Shown: one piece after another, positions 5,856-11,731 of the stretch
Numbering within the stretch: the first letter of the stretch is position 1
How the letters are laid out: the number at the start of each line of letters is the position of its first letter
Assembly (NCBI GenBank): GCA_014859755.1
Contig: JACUTO010000028.1
Coordinates: 1-13,619 of the forward strand
Direction of reading: 5' to 3'
Length of the DNA stretch: 13,619 bases
From: Candidatus Bathyarchaeota archaeon
Lineage (GTDB): Archaea > Thermoproteota > Bathyarchaeia > Bathyarchaeales > Bathyarchaeaceae
Position numbers and translations under genes: made by a program
Notes under the pieces: model-generated
Databases searched by the model: none
Seen by the model: only the letters and a program-made list of their open reading frames with translations
What the model was told of the DNA's origin: nothing

Positions 5856-7400
5856 ATGAAGTTTAAGGTAAAGCTTCTAGGAATAGAGGCGGGCGGAAAG
5901 CCTATAATCGTCATGGATGATGAATACGCGAGTCTGATGGGGATCCACTCTTCTGACAGAGTTGAAGTCACATACAAAAAGGAAAACGCAATAGCCATCG
6001 TTAACGTAGCTGCAGACTTTCCTAAGAACACTTTAGGCATTTACGAAGAGGTTCGCACTAAACTGAAGGTTCAATCAGGAGAGGAGGTGGAGGTTCGACC
6101 AGCTGAAAGACCAGAGTCTCTGAGCTACATTCGCGACAAGATTTTAGGACGGAGACTTCAAGGTTCAGAAATCAAGATGATAGTCATGGACGTGGTCGAA
6201 AGACGTCTAAGCGATGTTGAACTAGCCTCCTTTGTTACAGCCCTTCACATCCGTGGAACTAACATGGACGAAGCGGAAGCCCTGTCAAGAGCTATGGTAG
6301 ACACAGGACAAACTTTAGACTTTGGTAAAGCCCCCGTTTTAGACAAGCACGGCATAGGCGGAGTGCCGGGAGACAAAGCCACCCTCCTCGTAGTTCCCAT
6401 AGTTTCAGCCGCCGGTTTCACAATCCCGAAAACGTCTTCTCGGGCAATAACTTCTCCAGCAGGAACAGCCGATCGAGTTGAGGTCCTGTGTCCTGTTGAC
6501 TTGACTTCGGAAGAAATAAGAGCCGTAGTGGAAAAAACGAACGCATGTTTAGCATGGGGCGGCGCACTTGACCTAGCTCCAGCAGACGATCTTTTCATAC
6601 AAGTTGAATATCCTCTCTCCATCGATCCCCTCCTCTTGCCGTCGATCATGAGCAAGAAGAAGGCAATAAGTGCAGATTATGTTGTAATGGACATACCCGC
6701 TGGGAGGGGTGCAAAGATCAAAACTATCGGGGAAGCTCATGCACTCGCAAGAGATTTCATAGAGCTAGGCAGACGATTGGACATGCAAGTACACTGTGCA
6801 GTGACTTTTGGCGAACAGCCAATAGGATATGCGATAGGACCAGCTCTCGAAGCAAGGGAAGCGCTGTCAACGTTAATGGGTGAAGGACCTGTGGACCTGA
6901 TAGATAAAGCTACCAGTCTCGCAGGGGTACTCTTCGAGATGGTAGGAATTAATAATGGCAAGCAAAAAGCGAATGGACTCCTTAAATCGGGCAAGGCTGA
7001 GAAAAAGCTTAGAGAAATAATAGCCGCTCAAGGTGGAGACCCTAGCATAAAACCTGACGACATAGAGATGGGAGACAAAACAGCAAAGATTATTTCAGAA
7101 GAAGGTGGGAGAGTTCAGTGGATCGACAATAGAGCTGTTGCGCAAATAGCAAGAGAAGCTGGCGCTCCTAAAGAAAAGGCAGCAGGAGTGTTGTTGAGAA
7201 GGAAACTTGGAGACAAGGTCGCGAAAGGCGACGTATTATTCGAGATTTACGCTAAGAGTAGCCAAAAGCTTGACGCAGCGATTTCACTGGCAGAGAGTCT
7301 TAAGCCCATGGGAATAACTGAAAGGTTTGGGGAGAAAATGCTGATGGATCGCATCCCAACGAAGATTCCACACGAGAAGCCTTTCATTCTGGAAAGGTAG
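5856..7400 (+). CDS. deoA: AMP phosphorylase (nucleoside monophosphate phosphorylase)
   Basis: Phosphorolyses AMP (also CMP and UMP in characterised homologues) to the free base and ribose 1,5-bisphosphate, the entry step of the archaeal AMP pathway. The 514-residue length and architecture fit the archaeal enzyme, not bacterial thymidine phosphorylase (about 440 residues). An extra N-terminal domain (about 1-84) precedes the nucleoside phosphorylase core. The phosphate loop KHGIGGVPGDK is at 164-174, SSRAITSPAGTADRVE at 194-209, and WGGALDLAPADD at 234-245. The C-terminal domain (GAPKEKAAGVLLRRKLGDKV and on) is complete. The ATG start has GGATGG a few bases upstream as a weak ribosome binding site. 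It is divergent from RuBisCO and followed by a (GC)4 element. Confidence 0.96.
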   Translation: MKFKVKLLGIEAGGKPIIVMDDEYASLMGIHSSDRVEVTYKKENAIAIVNVAADFPKNTLGIYEEVRTKLKVQSGEEVEVRPAERPESLSYIRDKILGRRLQGSEIKMIVMDVVERRLSDVELASFVTALHIRGTNMDEAEALSRAMVDTGQTLDFGKAPVLDKHGIGGVPGDKATLLVVPIVSAAGFTIPKTSSRAITSPAGTADRVEVLCPVDLTSEEIRAVVEKTNACLAWGGALDLAPADDLFIQVEYPLSIDPLLLPSIMSKKKAISADYVVMDIPAGRGAKIKTIGEAHALARDFIELGRRLDMQVHCAVTFGEQPIGYAIGPALEAREALSTLMGEGPVDLIDKATSLAGVLFEMVGINNGKQKANGLLKSGKAEKKLREIIAAQGGDPSIKPDDIEMGDKTAKIISEEGGRVQWIDNRAVAQIAREAGAPKEKAAGVLLRRKLGDKVAKGDVLFEIYAKSSQKLDAAISLAESLKPMGITERFGEKMLMDRIPTKIPHEKPFILER

Positions 7401-7414
7401 TAAAGGGCAATTTT

Positions 7415-7424
7415 TGCGCGCGCA
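7415..7424. repeat. (GC)4 palindrome TGCGCGCGCA, copy 3
   Basis: Identical to copy 1. It begins 14 bases after the AMP phosphorylase stop, preceded by a T-run. TTTTGC here can pair with GCAAAA at 7436-7441, which would put the element partly in a loop; that pairing is weak. Confidence 0.75.
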
Positions 7425-7511
7425 TTACAACTGTTGCAAAATATGTGTATTTTGGATTCATAATTCTTTTCTGTTTGACCTTGTAGGCTTAGTCAGTGGA
7501 GGTGCAATGAA

Positions 7512-7853
7512 ATGAAGGCAAATGTTAGTGGAGTGGATGCCTCAGACATTTTGAGAACGCTTCCTCCTGACCAATCATTCCTTTTCTTCGAGGACATCGG
7601 TAAATACACGGGTAGACTGGCGGCGAATCTGGCTGACTTTTGCGAAAACATGAAGACGATTGACATAGCATCGGTGACATTCCACTTCGAACGTGGAGAC
7701 TACGAAAGATGGATTAGAGAAACACTGCATGACGCTGAACTCGCTCGAAAACTCAAGAGAATAAAGAAATCAAGCTCCGGAGAACAACTCAGAAACAAAA
7801 TACTTCGATCCGTAAGAAAGCGTTTGAACGAACTACAAAAAAATGTTACGTGA
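7512..7853 (+). CDS. DUF5752-like small protein
   Basis: A 113-residue soluble protein resembling the archaeal DUF5752 family, of unknown function. The signature-like part is FLFFEDIGKYTGRLAANLADF, then VTFHFERGDYERWI (55-68) and LHDAELA (72-78), followed by a basic helical tail (KRIKKSSSGEQLRNKILRS). The family match is from memory of its FHx(R/H)xDFxxWI...LGDxELA pattern and is moderately secure. Some members are fused to sugar-metabolism enzymes; this one stands alone. The start ATG at 7512 follows a perfect GGAGGTG (7498-7504) with 7-base spacing; an earlier ATG at 7507 is in another frame and stops at once. A (GC)4 element follows. Tight placement after AMP phosphorylase does not by itself show a shared function. 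Confidence 0.8.
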   Translation: MKANVSGVDASDILRTLPPDQSFLFFEDIGKYTGRLAANLADFCENMKTIDIASVTFHFERGDYERWIRETLHDAELARKLKRIKKSSSGEQLRNKILRSVRKRLNELQKNVT

Positions 7854-7869
7854 GAAAACGCATGCACTT

Positions 7870-7879
7870 TGCGCGCGCG
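7870..7879. repeat. (GC)4 element, copy 4
   Basis: TGCGCGCGCG begins 16 bases after the stop of the DUF5752-like gene. CATGC (7861-7865) and GCATG (7888-7892) flank it as a short inverted repeat, so it could sit in the loop of a hairpin. Confidence 0.72.
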
Positions 7880-7952
7880 AATGAACCGCATGTCTGGAAA
7901 GCTGGAATAAAATACTCGTTCATGCATTTGCTTCCTGAGTCGTGGTTAGTAA

Positions 7953-7964
7953 TACTTATTTTTG
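7953..7964 (+). promoter_or_regulatory. TATA-like box for zinc-ribbon/DUF7662-like gene
   Basis: TACTTATTTTTG predicts transcription near 7984, about 20 bases before the ATG at 8005. Assigned by composition and spacing. Confidence 0.35.
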
Positions 7965-8004
7965 TTGATTCTATTGTGTCCGTTGTAGCGAGGCGTTAGA
8001 GTAG

Positions 8005-8715
8005 ATGCGGACTGTTTTTTATCCTTTGGGTGGCTCTCACCCTCCAGGTTCGAAGGAGGAGTGTAGTTTATGCGGTCGAGTCATGCCGTATTATGCTCTT
8101 AGCCGTTGTTTTCGTTGTAAACGGCTGTTCTGCAAAAGCTGCATAACTGAAGATTTGGTTGAAAGCAAATACTTCGTCTGTCTCAACTGTGCGAGAAGGT
8201 ATGTGTCGCCTCAAGGAACGTTTAGGGGCAAATACACTCCTCTCACGTTCTATTTGTCCCGAAAAGCCCAGTGGACCAGATGGGTCAAACTTCAGTTCTC
8301 GCGAATAGAAGGAATAATCGGCGACGACCTTCCGGTTTCAGCAGTTCAAAACACGGAGTGGTGGAACAACACGAAAAGCACCTCTCAGGGCAAAGCGTGG
8401 CTTAGTGTAGGCTGGAAAGTGAAAGAAGTGGACTTGAAAGAAGGAGCCGTGATTTTTACTCGTCCCGACGTGTTGAAACCCGAAAAGACACGTAGGCGCA
8501 AGAGGCTCTCCTCCAAAGTCGTTCTTCCAGAGTATAAACCGCGAAAAGTTAAGAAGCCTTCGTTGACTCGAATGGCCAAAGCCCAAGCTAGACTTCAAAA
8601 CGTAGCCCGCCGAAAAACATCCATGAGGAAGTATCGAGGGAAATTCAAACCGAAATCGGCCTACGAAAAACGACTCTACAAACCAGAAGAGAAACCAAGC
8701 GCGCGCGACGCGTGA
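8005..8715 (+). CDS. Zinc-ribbon / DUF7662-like / basic-tail protein
   Basis: A 236-residue three-part protein. Residues 20-62 carry eight cysteines in four CxxC pairs (C20/C23, C35/C38, C43/C46, C59/C62), the spacing of a two-zinc RING/FYVE-like or double zinc-ribbon module. Residues 77-153 resemble the DUF7662 domain: KYTPLTFYL at the front, then FSRIEGIIGDDLP, WWNNTKSTSQGKAWLSVGW and VIFTRP. Residues 155-236 are strongly basic, rich in KR (KTRRRKRL, RRKTSMRKYRGKFKPK), and probably disordered, suggesting nucleic acid binding. The function is unknown; a DNA- or RNA-associated role is inferred. The DUF7662 name is from memory of its WWxNxxxHSQxxAWLxxGW pattern. The last five codons are encoded by a (GC)4 element running into the stop. 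Confidence 0.85.
   Translation: MRTVFYPLGGSHPPGSKEECSLCGRVMPYYALSRCFRCKRLFCKSCITEDLVESKYFVCLNCARRYVSPQGTFRGKYTPLTFYLSRKAQWTRWVKLQFSRIEGIIGDDLPVSAVQNTEWWNNTKSTSQGKAWLSVGWKVKEVDLKEGAVIFTRPDVLKPEKTRRRKRLSSKVVLPEYKPRKVKKPSLTRMAKAQARLQNVARRKTSMRKYRGKFKPKSAYEKRLYKPEEKPSARDA
8699..8707. repeat. (GC)4 element inside the 3' coding end, copy 5
   Basis: GCGCGCGCG ends 5 bases before the TGA of the zinc-ribbon/DUF7662-like gene, so here the element is translated and sets the C-terminal residues SARDA. It is the only copy lying before a stop rather than after it. Confidence 0.7.
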
Positions 8716-8720
8716 TGTAA

Positions 8721-8730
8721 CCTTTAAGTA
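8721..8730 (+). promoter_or_regulatory. TATA-like box for cupin gene
   Basis: CCTTTAAGTA predicts transcription near 8752, which favours the ATG at 8774 over the upstream GTG at 8738 as the cupin start. Confidence 0.4.
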
Positions 8731-8773
8731 CACAATTGTGCGAGGATTTTTCTCGTCGGGAAGCGTGATAGGA

Positions 8774-9136
8774 ATGTTAGTCAAAAGCCTTGAGGACTTG
8801 CCCACGGTAATGGCCAAAGATGGGGCCGAGATACGGGAAGTGCTTCATCCAAAGAACGACCCAATAGGGAACCACCTTAGTCTGGCACATGCGACCGTCA
8901 AGAAGGGTCAAGAAACCAAGAAACACGTTCTCGAGGTCGTCGAAATATACTACATACTGAGCGGACAAGGGGTCATGACCATCGACCGAGAACAAAGAGA
9001 AGTGAAGAAGAACGATGCCATATACGTATATCCGGGCTCCGAGCAAAGGATAAAGAACGTCGGAGACGTAGACCTCAGATTTCTCGTCATATGTGCACCA
9101 CCCTTCTCAGAAGACAAGACAAGGGTTGTTGAGTAG
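8774..9136 (+). CDS. Small cupin-fold protein
   Basis: A single-domain cupin of 120 residues from the ATG at 8774; a longer frame from GTG at 8738 exists, but its extra residues are not cupin-like and the predicted transcription start lies inside it. Cupin motif 1 is at HVLEVVEIYYILSGQG (51-66) and motif 2 at NDAIYVYPGSEQRIKN (80-95). The usual metal ligands His-x-His...Glu...His are only partly kept: His51 and Glu57 are present, but the second His reads Leu53 and the motif-2 His reads Gln91. It may therefore bind a small ligand without metal, or a metal in another way. No substrate can be assigned. A (GC)4 element follows the stop. Confidence 0.85.
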   Translation: MLVKSLEDLPTVMAKDGAEIREVLHPKNDPIGNHLSLAHATVKKGQETKKHVLEVVEIYYILSGQGVMTIDREQREVKKNDAIYVYPGSEQRIKNVGDVDLRFLVICAPPFSEDKTRVVE

Positions 9137-9139
9137 GCT

Positions 9140-9149
9140 ACGCGCGCGT
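9140..9149. repeat. (GC)4-type palindrome ACGCGCGCGT, copy 6
   Basis: Begins 3 bases after the cupin stop. It is a perfect palindrome in the other phase (CGCGCGCG core). A CTTTTTAAG stretch about ten bases further on could serve as a U-tract terminator or a TATA box. Confidence 0.72.
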
Positions 9150-9289
9150 CTGTCTGACTTTTTAAGTTCCAATTGTTAACACGTTTGGCTTTTGGTCTAG
9201 CTACATCCACCATCTCCTTTTTATTTGTCTATCTACACCAAATCCGTAAGAAACTCGTTAACAAACAAGACGAAAAAGGAGGTGTTTAT

Positions 9290-10111
9290 TTGTCCTATAA
9301 GAACATTCTTTACGAGAAAGATGGCCATGTCGTAACCATCACCATCAACCGTCCTGAGGTTCACAACTGCATCAGCTGGGAAACCGCCAAAGAACTCCAG
9401 AAAGCGTGGGAAACGTTTCGAGACGACAAGGATGCCTTCGTCGCCATCATGACGGGCGCCGGAGACAAGTCTTTCTGCAGCGGATGGGACCTAAAAGACG
9501 CCGCCTCAGGAGCTGGCATCCTCGAGGAACTCATGGACTATGACAAGTCTCGGATTGCCATCTATAACTCACCTGGACCGATGGGCTACACACGTAAGCT
9601 CGACATCTTCAAGCCCACTATCGGCGCCATTAACGGCTACTGCTTCGCCGGTGGCTTAGAGTGGGCCTGCGCCCTCGACATTCGCATTGCGTCGGAAAAC
9701 GCTGAGTTTGGTTGCTTGGATCGACGGTGGAACGTTGTTCTTGTTGACGGCGGCACTGTACGGCTTCCCTTGATAGTTGGGTTTGGACGAGCCTTGGAAC
9801 TCATCATTACGGGTCGACGTTTCGACGCTCAAGAGGCTCTGCGTATCGGGTTGGTTACGGAGGTTGTGCCTCGGGAGAAGCTTATGGATAGGGCTCGTGA
9901 ACTGGCTGAGGCTATCTGCGAACTTCCTCAAGGAGCCTTGCGGTCAGACAAGGAGGCTATGTTGAGGGCGACTGGTCATCCTCTTGAAGAGGCTCTACGC
10001 ATCGAGGCGGAGATGGCAGCGTCCATGTTTATGAGAGGTGACATGTTCAGCGAAGGAGCCAAAGCTTTTCTAGAGAAACGCAAGCCAGACTGGAAACAGC
10101 ATGGCCTGTAG
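9290..10111 (+). CDS. Enoyl-CoA hydratase/isomerase family (crotonase) enzyme 1
   Basis: A crotonase-fold enzyme acting on a CoA thioester, such as hydrating an enoyl- or dienoyl-CoA. I place the start at TTG 9290, which follows a near-perfect AGGAGGTG (9277-9284) with 5-base spacing and gives 273 residues, the family's usual size; the frame also opens at 9173, but those extra 39 residues are not crotonase-like. The oxyanion-hole segments are SFCSGWDLKD (61-70) and GYCFAGGLEWACALD (116-130). Glu124 matches Glu144 of rat crotonase, while the second acid (Glu164) is matched by Asp144 in FGCLDRRWNV. The C-terminus (EGAKAFLEKRKPDW) resembles that of enzyme 2. The exact reaction is unknown; a role in aromatic or alicyclic acid degradation is inferred from context. 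Confidence 0.9.
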   Translation: MSYKNILYEKDGHVVTITINRPEVHNCISWETAKELQKAWETFRDDKDAFVAIMTGAGDKSFCSGWDLKDAASGAGILEELMDYDKSRIAIYNSPGPMGYTRKLDIFKPTIGAINGYCFAGGLEWACALDIRIASENAEFGCLDRRWNVVLVDGGTVRLPLIVGFGRALELIITGRRFDAQEALRIGLVTEVVPREKLMDRARELAEAICELPQGALRSDKEAMLRATGHPLEEALRIEAEMAASMFMRGDMFSEGAKAFLEKRKPDWKQHGL

Positions 10112-10153
10112 TGACACTTAGTGATGTCCTTAGATGGCGAGACACTTGCAGAG

Positions 10154-10180
10154 GGCACACGGATAGATTCAGCATGTGCC
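10154..10180 (+). terminator. Hairpin after crotonase 1, possible terminator
   Basis: GGCACA (10154-10159) can pair with TGTGCC (10175-10180), with a 15-base loop, followed by TTTAATT. It is 42 bases after the stop. The loop is long and the T-run short, so this is tentative. Confidence 0.3.
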
Positions 10181-10204
10181 TTTAATTCGTGGCGAATAAA
10201 TATG

Positions 10205-10219
10205 TTAAAATATTAAAGG
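10205..10219 (+). promoter_or_regulatory. TATA-like box for antitoxin-like gene
   Basis: TTAAAATATTAAAGG predicts transcription near 10236, immediately ahead of the ATG at 10244. GGTGA at about 10235 could be the ribosome binding site of a very short leader, or the message may be nearly leaderless. Confidence 0.4.
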
Positions 10220-10243
10220 CTACAATGTGAATTTGGTGAAGCC

Positions 10244-10480
10244 ATGTCCAGAGGAAGCGTTCTCTTAACAGATGAGGATCGTGCTCTACTTCTAAAAATA
10301 AGCACCCTATTGGAGGAACTCATTGAAACTCTTGAAATTTTAGAGGATGAAAACACTATGAAAGCCGTCAAGGAAGCTGAAGGAGACGTTAAAGCCGGAA
10401 GAGTAAGAAGTTACAATGAGTTTATCAAGGAGCTAAAAAAATCTGGACAAATACAGCCTCAAAGTTACAAGAAGCTTTGA
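10244..10480 (+). CDS. RelB-like antitoxin-type small protein, without a visible toxin
   Basis: A 78-residue acidic protein. The first half (LLKISTLLEELIETLEILED, 16-35) is a likely coiled-coil helix. The second half, NTMKAVKEAEGDVKAGRVRSYNEF, matches the common archaeal RelB/Phd-type antitoxin tail, in which an AEExxKAGRV(V/Y)S-like stretch precedes a short helix that wraps a RelE-family toxin. No toxin gene follows: the next 200 bases hold no RelE-like or PIN-domain frame. It could be an orphan antitoxin, a solitary regulator, or the survivor of a decayed pair. Its position between two crotonase genes has no evident metabolic meaning. Family assignment is by pattern and moderately sure. Confidence 0.7.
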   Translation: MSRGSVLLTDEDRALLLKISTLLEELIETLEILEDENTMKAVKEAEGDVKAGRVRSYNEFIKELKKSGQIQPQSYKKL

Positions 10481-10684
10481 AAAAGAGTTCCGTAAATGCG
10501 CTTGGGAATGTTGTGAGTATTCAAAGAAAATAGGGTGAGTCTATCTACAGAGAGAAAGATTAGGTGTTGTGTGTTTTGTGGCACAAACCATGTTGAGGCT
10601 ATGTATAACCCTCCCTCCCCTATTCAGAGATAGAGAGAATCAAAAGTGTTTTAATTCTCCAAACACCAATTAACTAAACCTAAC
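10481..10684. other. Intergenic stretch with no recognised gene
   Basis: About 200 bases between the antitoxin-like gene and crotonase 2. No frame here resembles a toxin or any known family. It contains a pyrimidine tract CCCTCCCTCCCC (10609-10620), which is three G-runs on the other strand and so short of a full quadruplex motif, and a TATA-like GTTTTAATTC (10648-10657). The latter predicts transcription near 10678 for the next gene. Confidence 0.5.
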
Positions 10685-10696
10685 GTGGTGTTTTCC

Positions 10697-11503
10697 ATGG
10701 TTAAGAAAAAATTTGTAGATATACTGTATGAGAAGGCTGATGGAATTGCCTGGATAACCATCAACAGACCTGAAAAATACAATGGCTTCCGAACAAAAAC
10801 AATCGAAGAAATGACTGAGACTGTTAAAGACGCAGATACAGACCCTAACATTCGAGTTATCGTTATCACTGGCGCAGGCGCCAAAGCCTTCTGTTCAGGC
10901 GCAGACGTAGACGAATTCGCCGAAGAAATTTTCCCAAATCCTGCAAAAGCCAGAATCTATCTCGAAAAATTCATCGGCCTACGAGACGCGATAACAGGAG
11001 CCGGCAAACCCGTCATCGCCGCTGTCAACGGCTACTGCATCGCAGGTGGACACGAGATTCACCTATGGTGCGACATTACCATCGCATCAGAAAACGCAAG
11101 ATTAGGTCAGGGAGGCGTCAAAGTTGGCAGCGCACCCATCTTCGGCGGATCACAGCTCTTCGCCAAAAACGTGGGCGAAAAACGGGCGAGATATCAAATG
11201 TATACCGCTGAACCTTACACGGCTAAGGAAGCTGAACAGATGGGTTTGGTTAACAAGGTTGTTCCGCTGGAAAAGTTGAGGGAAACCGTTGTTGAGGTCG
11301 CTAGAAAGATCATGGCTAACAGTCCCCAATCCATAAGATTCGTTAAAGCCTGGACAAATTTCACATCTCAGCTTGAACGTGTCACCTACGAGTTGGCGAA
11401 AGAAAGCCTTATCCATGTTTGGTATACCGACGAAGCGAGAGAAGGCATCAAAGCGTTCTTGGAGAAAAGAAAACCAGAATGGGACAAATACAAACTCGTC
11501 TAA
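10697..11503 (+). CDS. Crotonase-family enzyme 2, BadI/MenB-like (possible 2-ketocyclohexanecarboxyl-CoA hydrolase)
   Basis: A 268-residue crotonase from ATG 10697, with GGTG at 10687-10690; a GTG four codons upstream is an alternative. The protein resembles BadI (ring-opening 2-ketocyclohexanecarboxyl-CoA hydrolase) and MenB in several places: WITINRPEKYNGFR near the start, LGQGGVKVGSAPIFGG (136-151), VGEKRARYQMY, and the C-terminal YTDEAREGIKAFLEKRKPEWDKY. Like BadI and MenB it has no Glu at the crotonase Glu164 position (GQGG). Unlike them, it keeps a Glu at the Glu144 position (AGGHEIHLWCD, Glu120). So the active site looks hybrid and the reaction could be hydrolytic ring cleavage, hydration, or another step. 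It is convergent with the bzdQ-linked small gene, 9 bases between stops. Confidence 0.9.
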   Translation: MVKKKFVDILYEKADGIAWITINRPEKYNGFRTKTIEEMTETVKDADTDPNIRVIVITGAGAKAFCSGADVDEFAEEIFPNPAKARIYLEKFIGLRDAITGAGKPVIAAVNGYCIAGGHEIHLWCDITIASENARLGQGGVKVGSAPIFGGSQLFAKNVGEKRARYQMYTAEPYTAKEAEQMGLVNKVVPLEKLRETVVEVARKIMANSPQSIRFVKAWTNFTSQLERVTYELAKESLIHVWYTDEAREGIKAFLEKRKPEWDKYKLV

Positions 11504-11512
11504 GAAACCAAC

Positions 11513-11731
11513 CTATTTTTTCTTTCTTACATAAACCGTTTTGACTTCATCAACTTCGCTTTCGTAGCACCTTCTGCACTCTTCGTCCAGCTCGTCAAGC
11601 TTCACGGGTTCAAGGCGAACCTCATAGCCCAAAGATCTGTACAACTCAACAATCTCGCTTAATCTAGGCTCTCCGATGGTGGTCTGCTTAACCCATCCCT
11701 CTTTGTCTCTCAACTTTTTCCTCTCAGCCAT
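11513..11731 (-). CDS. Small CxxC protein coupled to bzdQ-like gene, unknown function
   Basis: A 72-residue charged protein whose ATG overlaps the stop of the bzdQ-like gene by one base (TAATG), so it is almost certainly translated with it. The central part (RLSEIVELYRSLGYEVRLEPV) looks like a helix and strand, followed by ECRRCYESE with Cys52 and Cys55, and a basic end VYVRKKK. One CxxC pair could bind metal in a dimer or contribute to an iron-sulfur site, but that is only inference. No named family is recognised. Its placement at the end of a benzoyl-CoA reductase activator operon suggests a part in assembly, electron transfer or regulation of that system. Confidence 0.75.
   Translation of the reverse strand: MAERKKLRDKEGWVKQTTIGEPRLSEIVELYRSLGYEVRLEPVKLDELDEECRRCYESEVDEVKTVYVRKKK
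11515..11528 (+). terminator. T-tract terminator for crotonase 2 overlapping convergent gene end
   Basis: ATTTTTTCTTTCTT starts 12 bases after the crotonase 2 stop. On the plus strand it is a good archaeal U-tract terminator. On the minus strand the same bases encode the RKKK tail and stop of the small CxxC protein. Confidence 0.45.

Noticed and set aside
6245..6655. 136-codon open frame on the minus strand inside AMP phosphorylase
   Set aside because: The plus-strand frame carries all AMP phosphorylase motifs through this interval; the antisense product shows no recognisable motif.
8738..8773. GTG start giving a longer cupin
   Set aside because: The extra twelve residues are not cupin-like, there is no ribosome binding site ahead of the GTG, and the TATA-like box predicts transcription starting inside this segment.
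8338..8817. 159-codon open frame on the minus strand
   Set aside because: It lies mostly antisense to the zinc-ribbon/DUF7662-like gene, whose cysteine pattern and domain are clear, and its product is a low-sense sequence rich in Phe and Ser with no family features.
9173..9289. A 39-codon upstream extension of crotonase 1 that looks membrane-spanning
   Set aside because: It does not match the crotonase fold, and a near-perfect AGGAGGTG sits inside it five bases before TTG 9290, which yields the normal family length.
10609..10620. CCCTCCCTCCCC tract as a G-quadruplex
   Set aside because: The opposite strand has only three G-runs; I saw no nearby fourth run that would complete a quadruplex.
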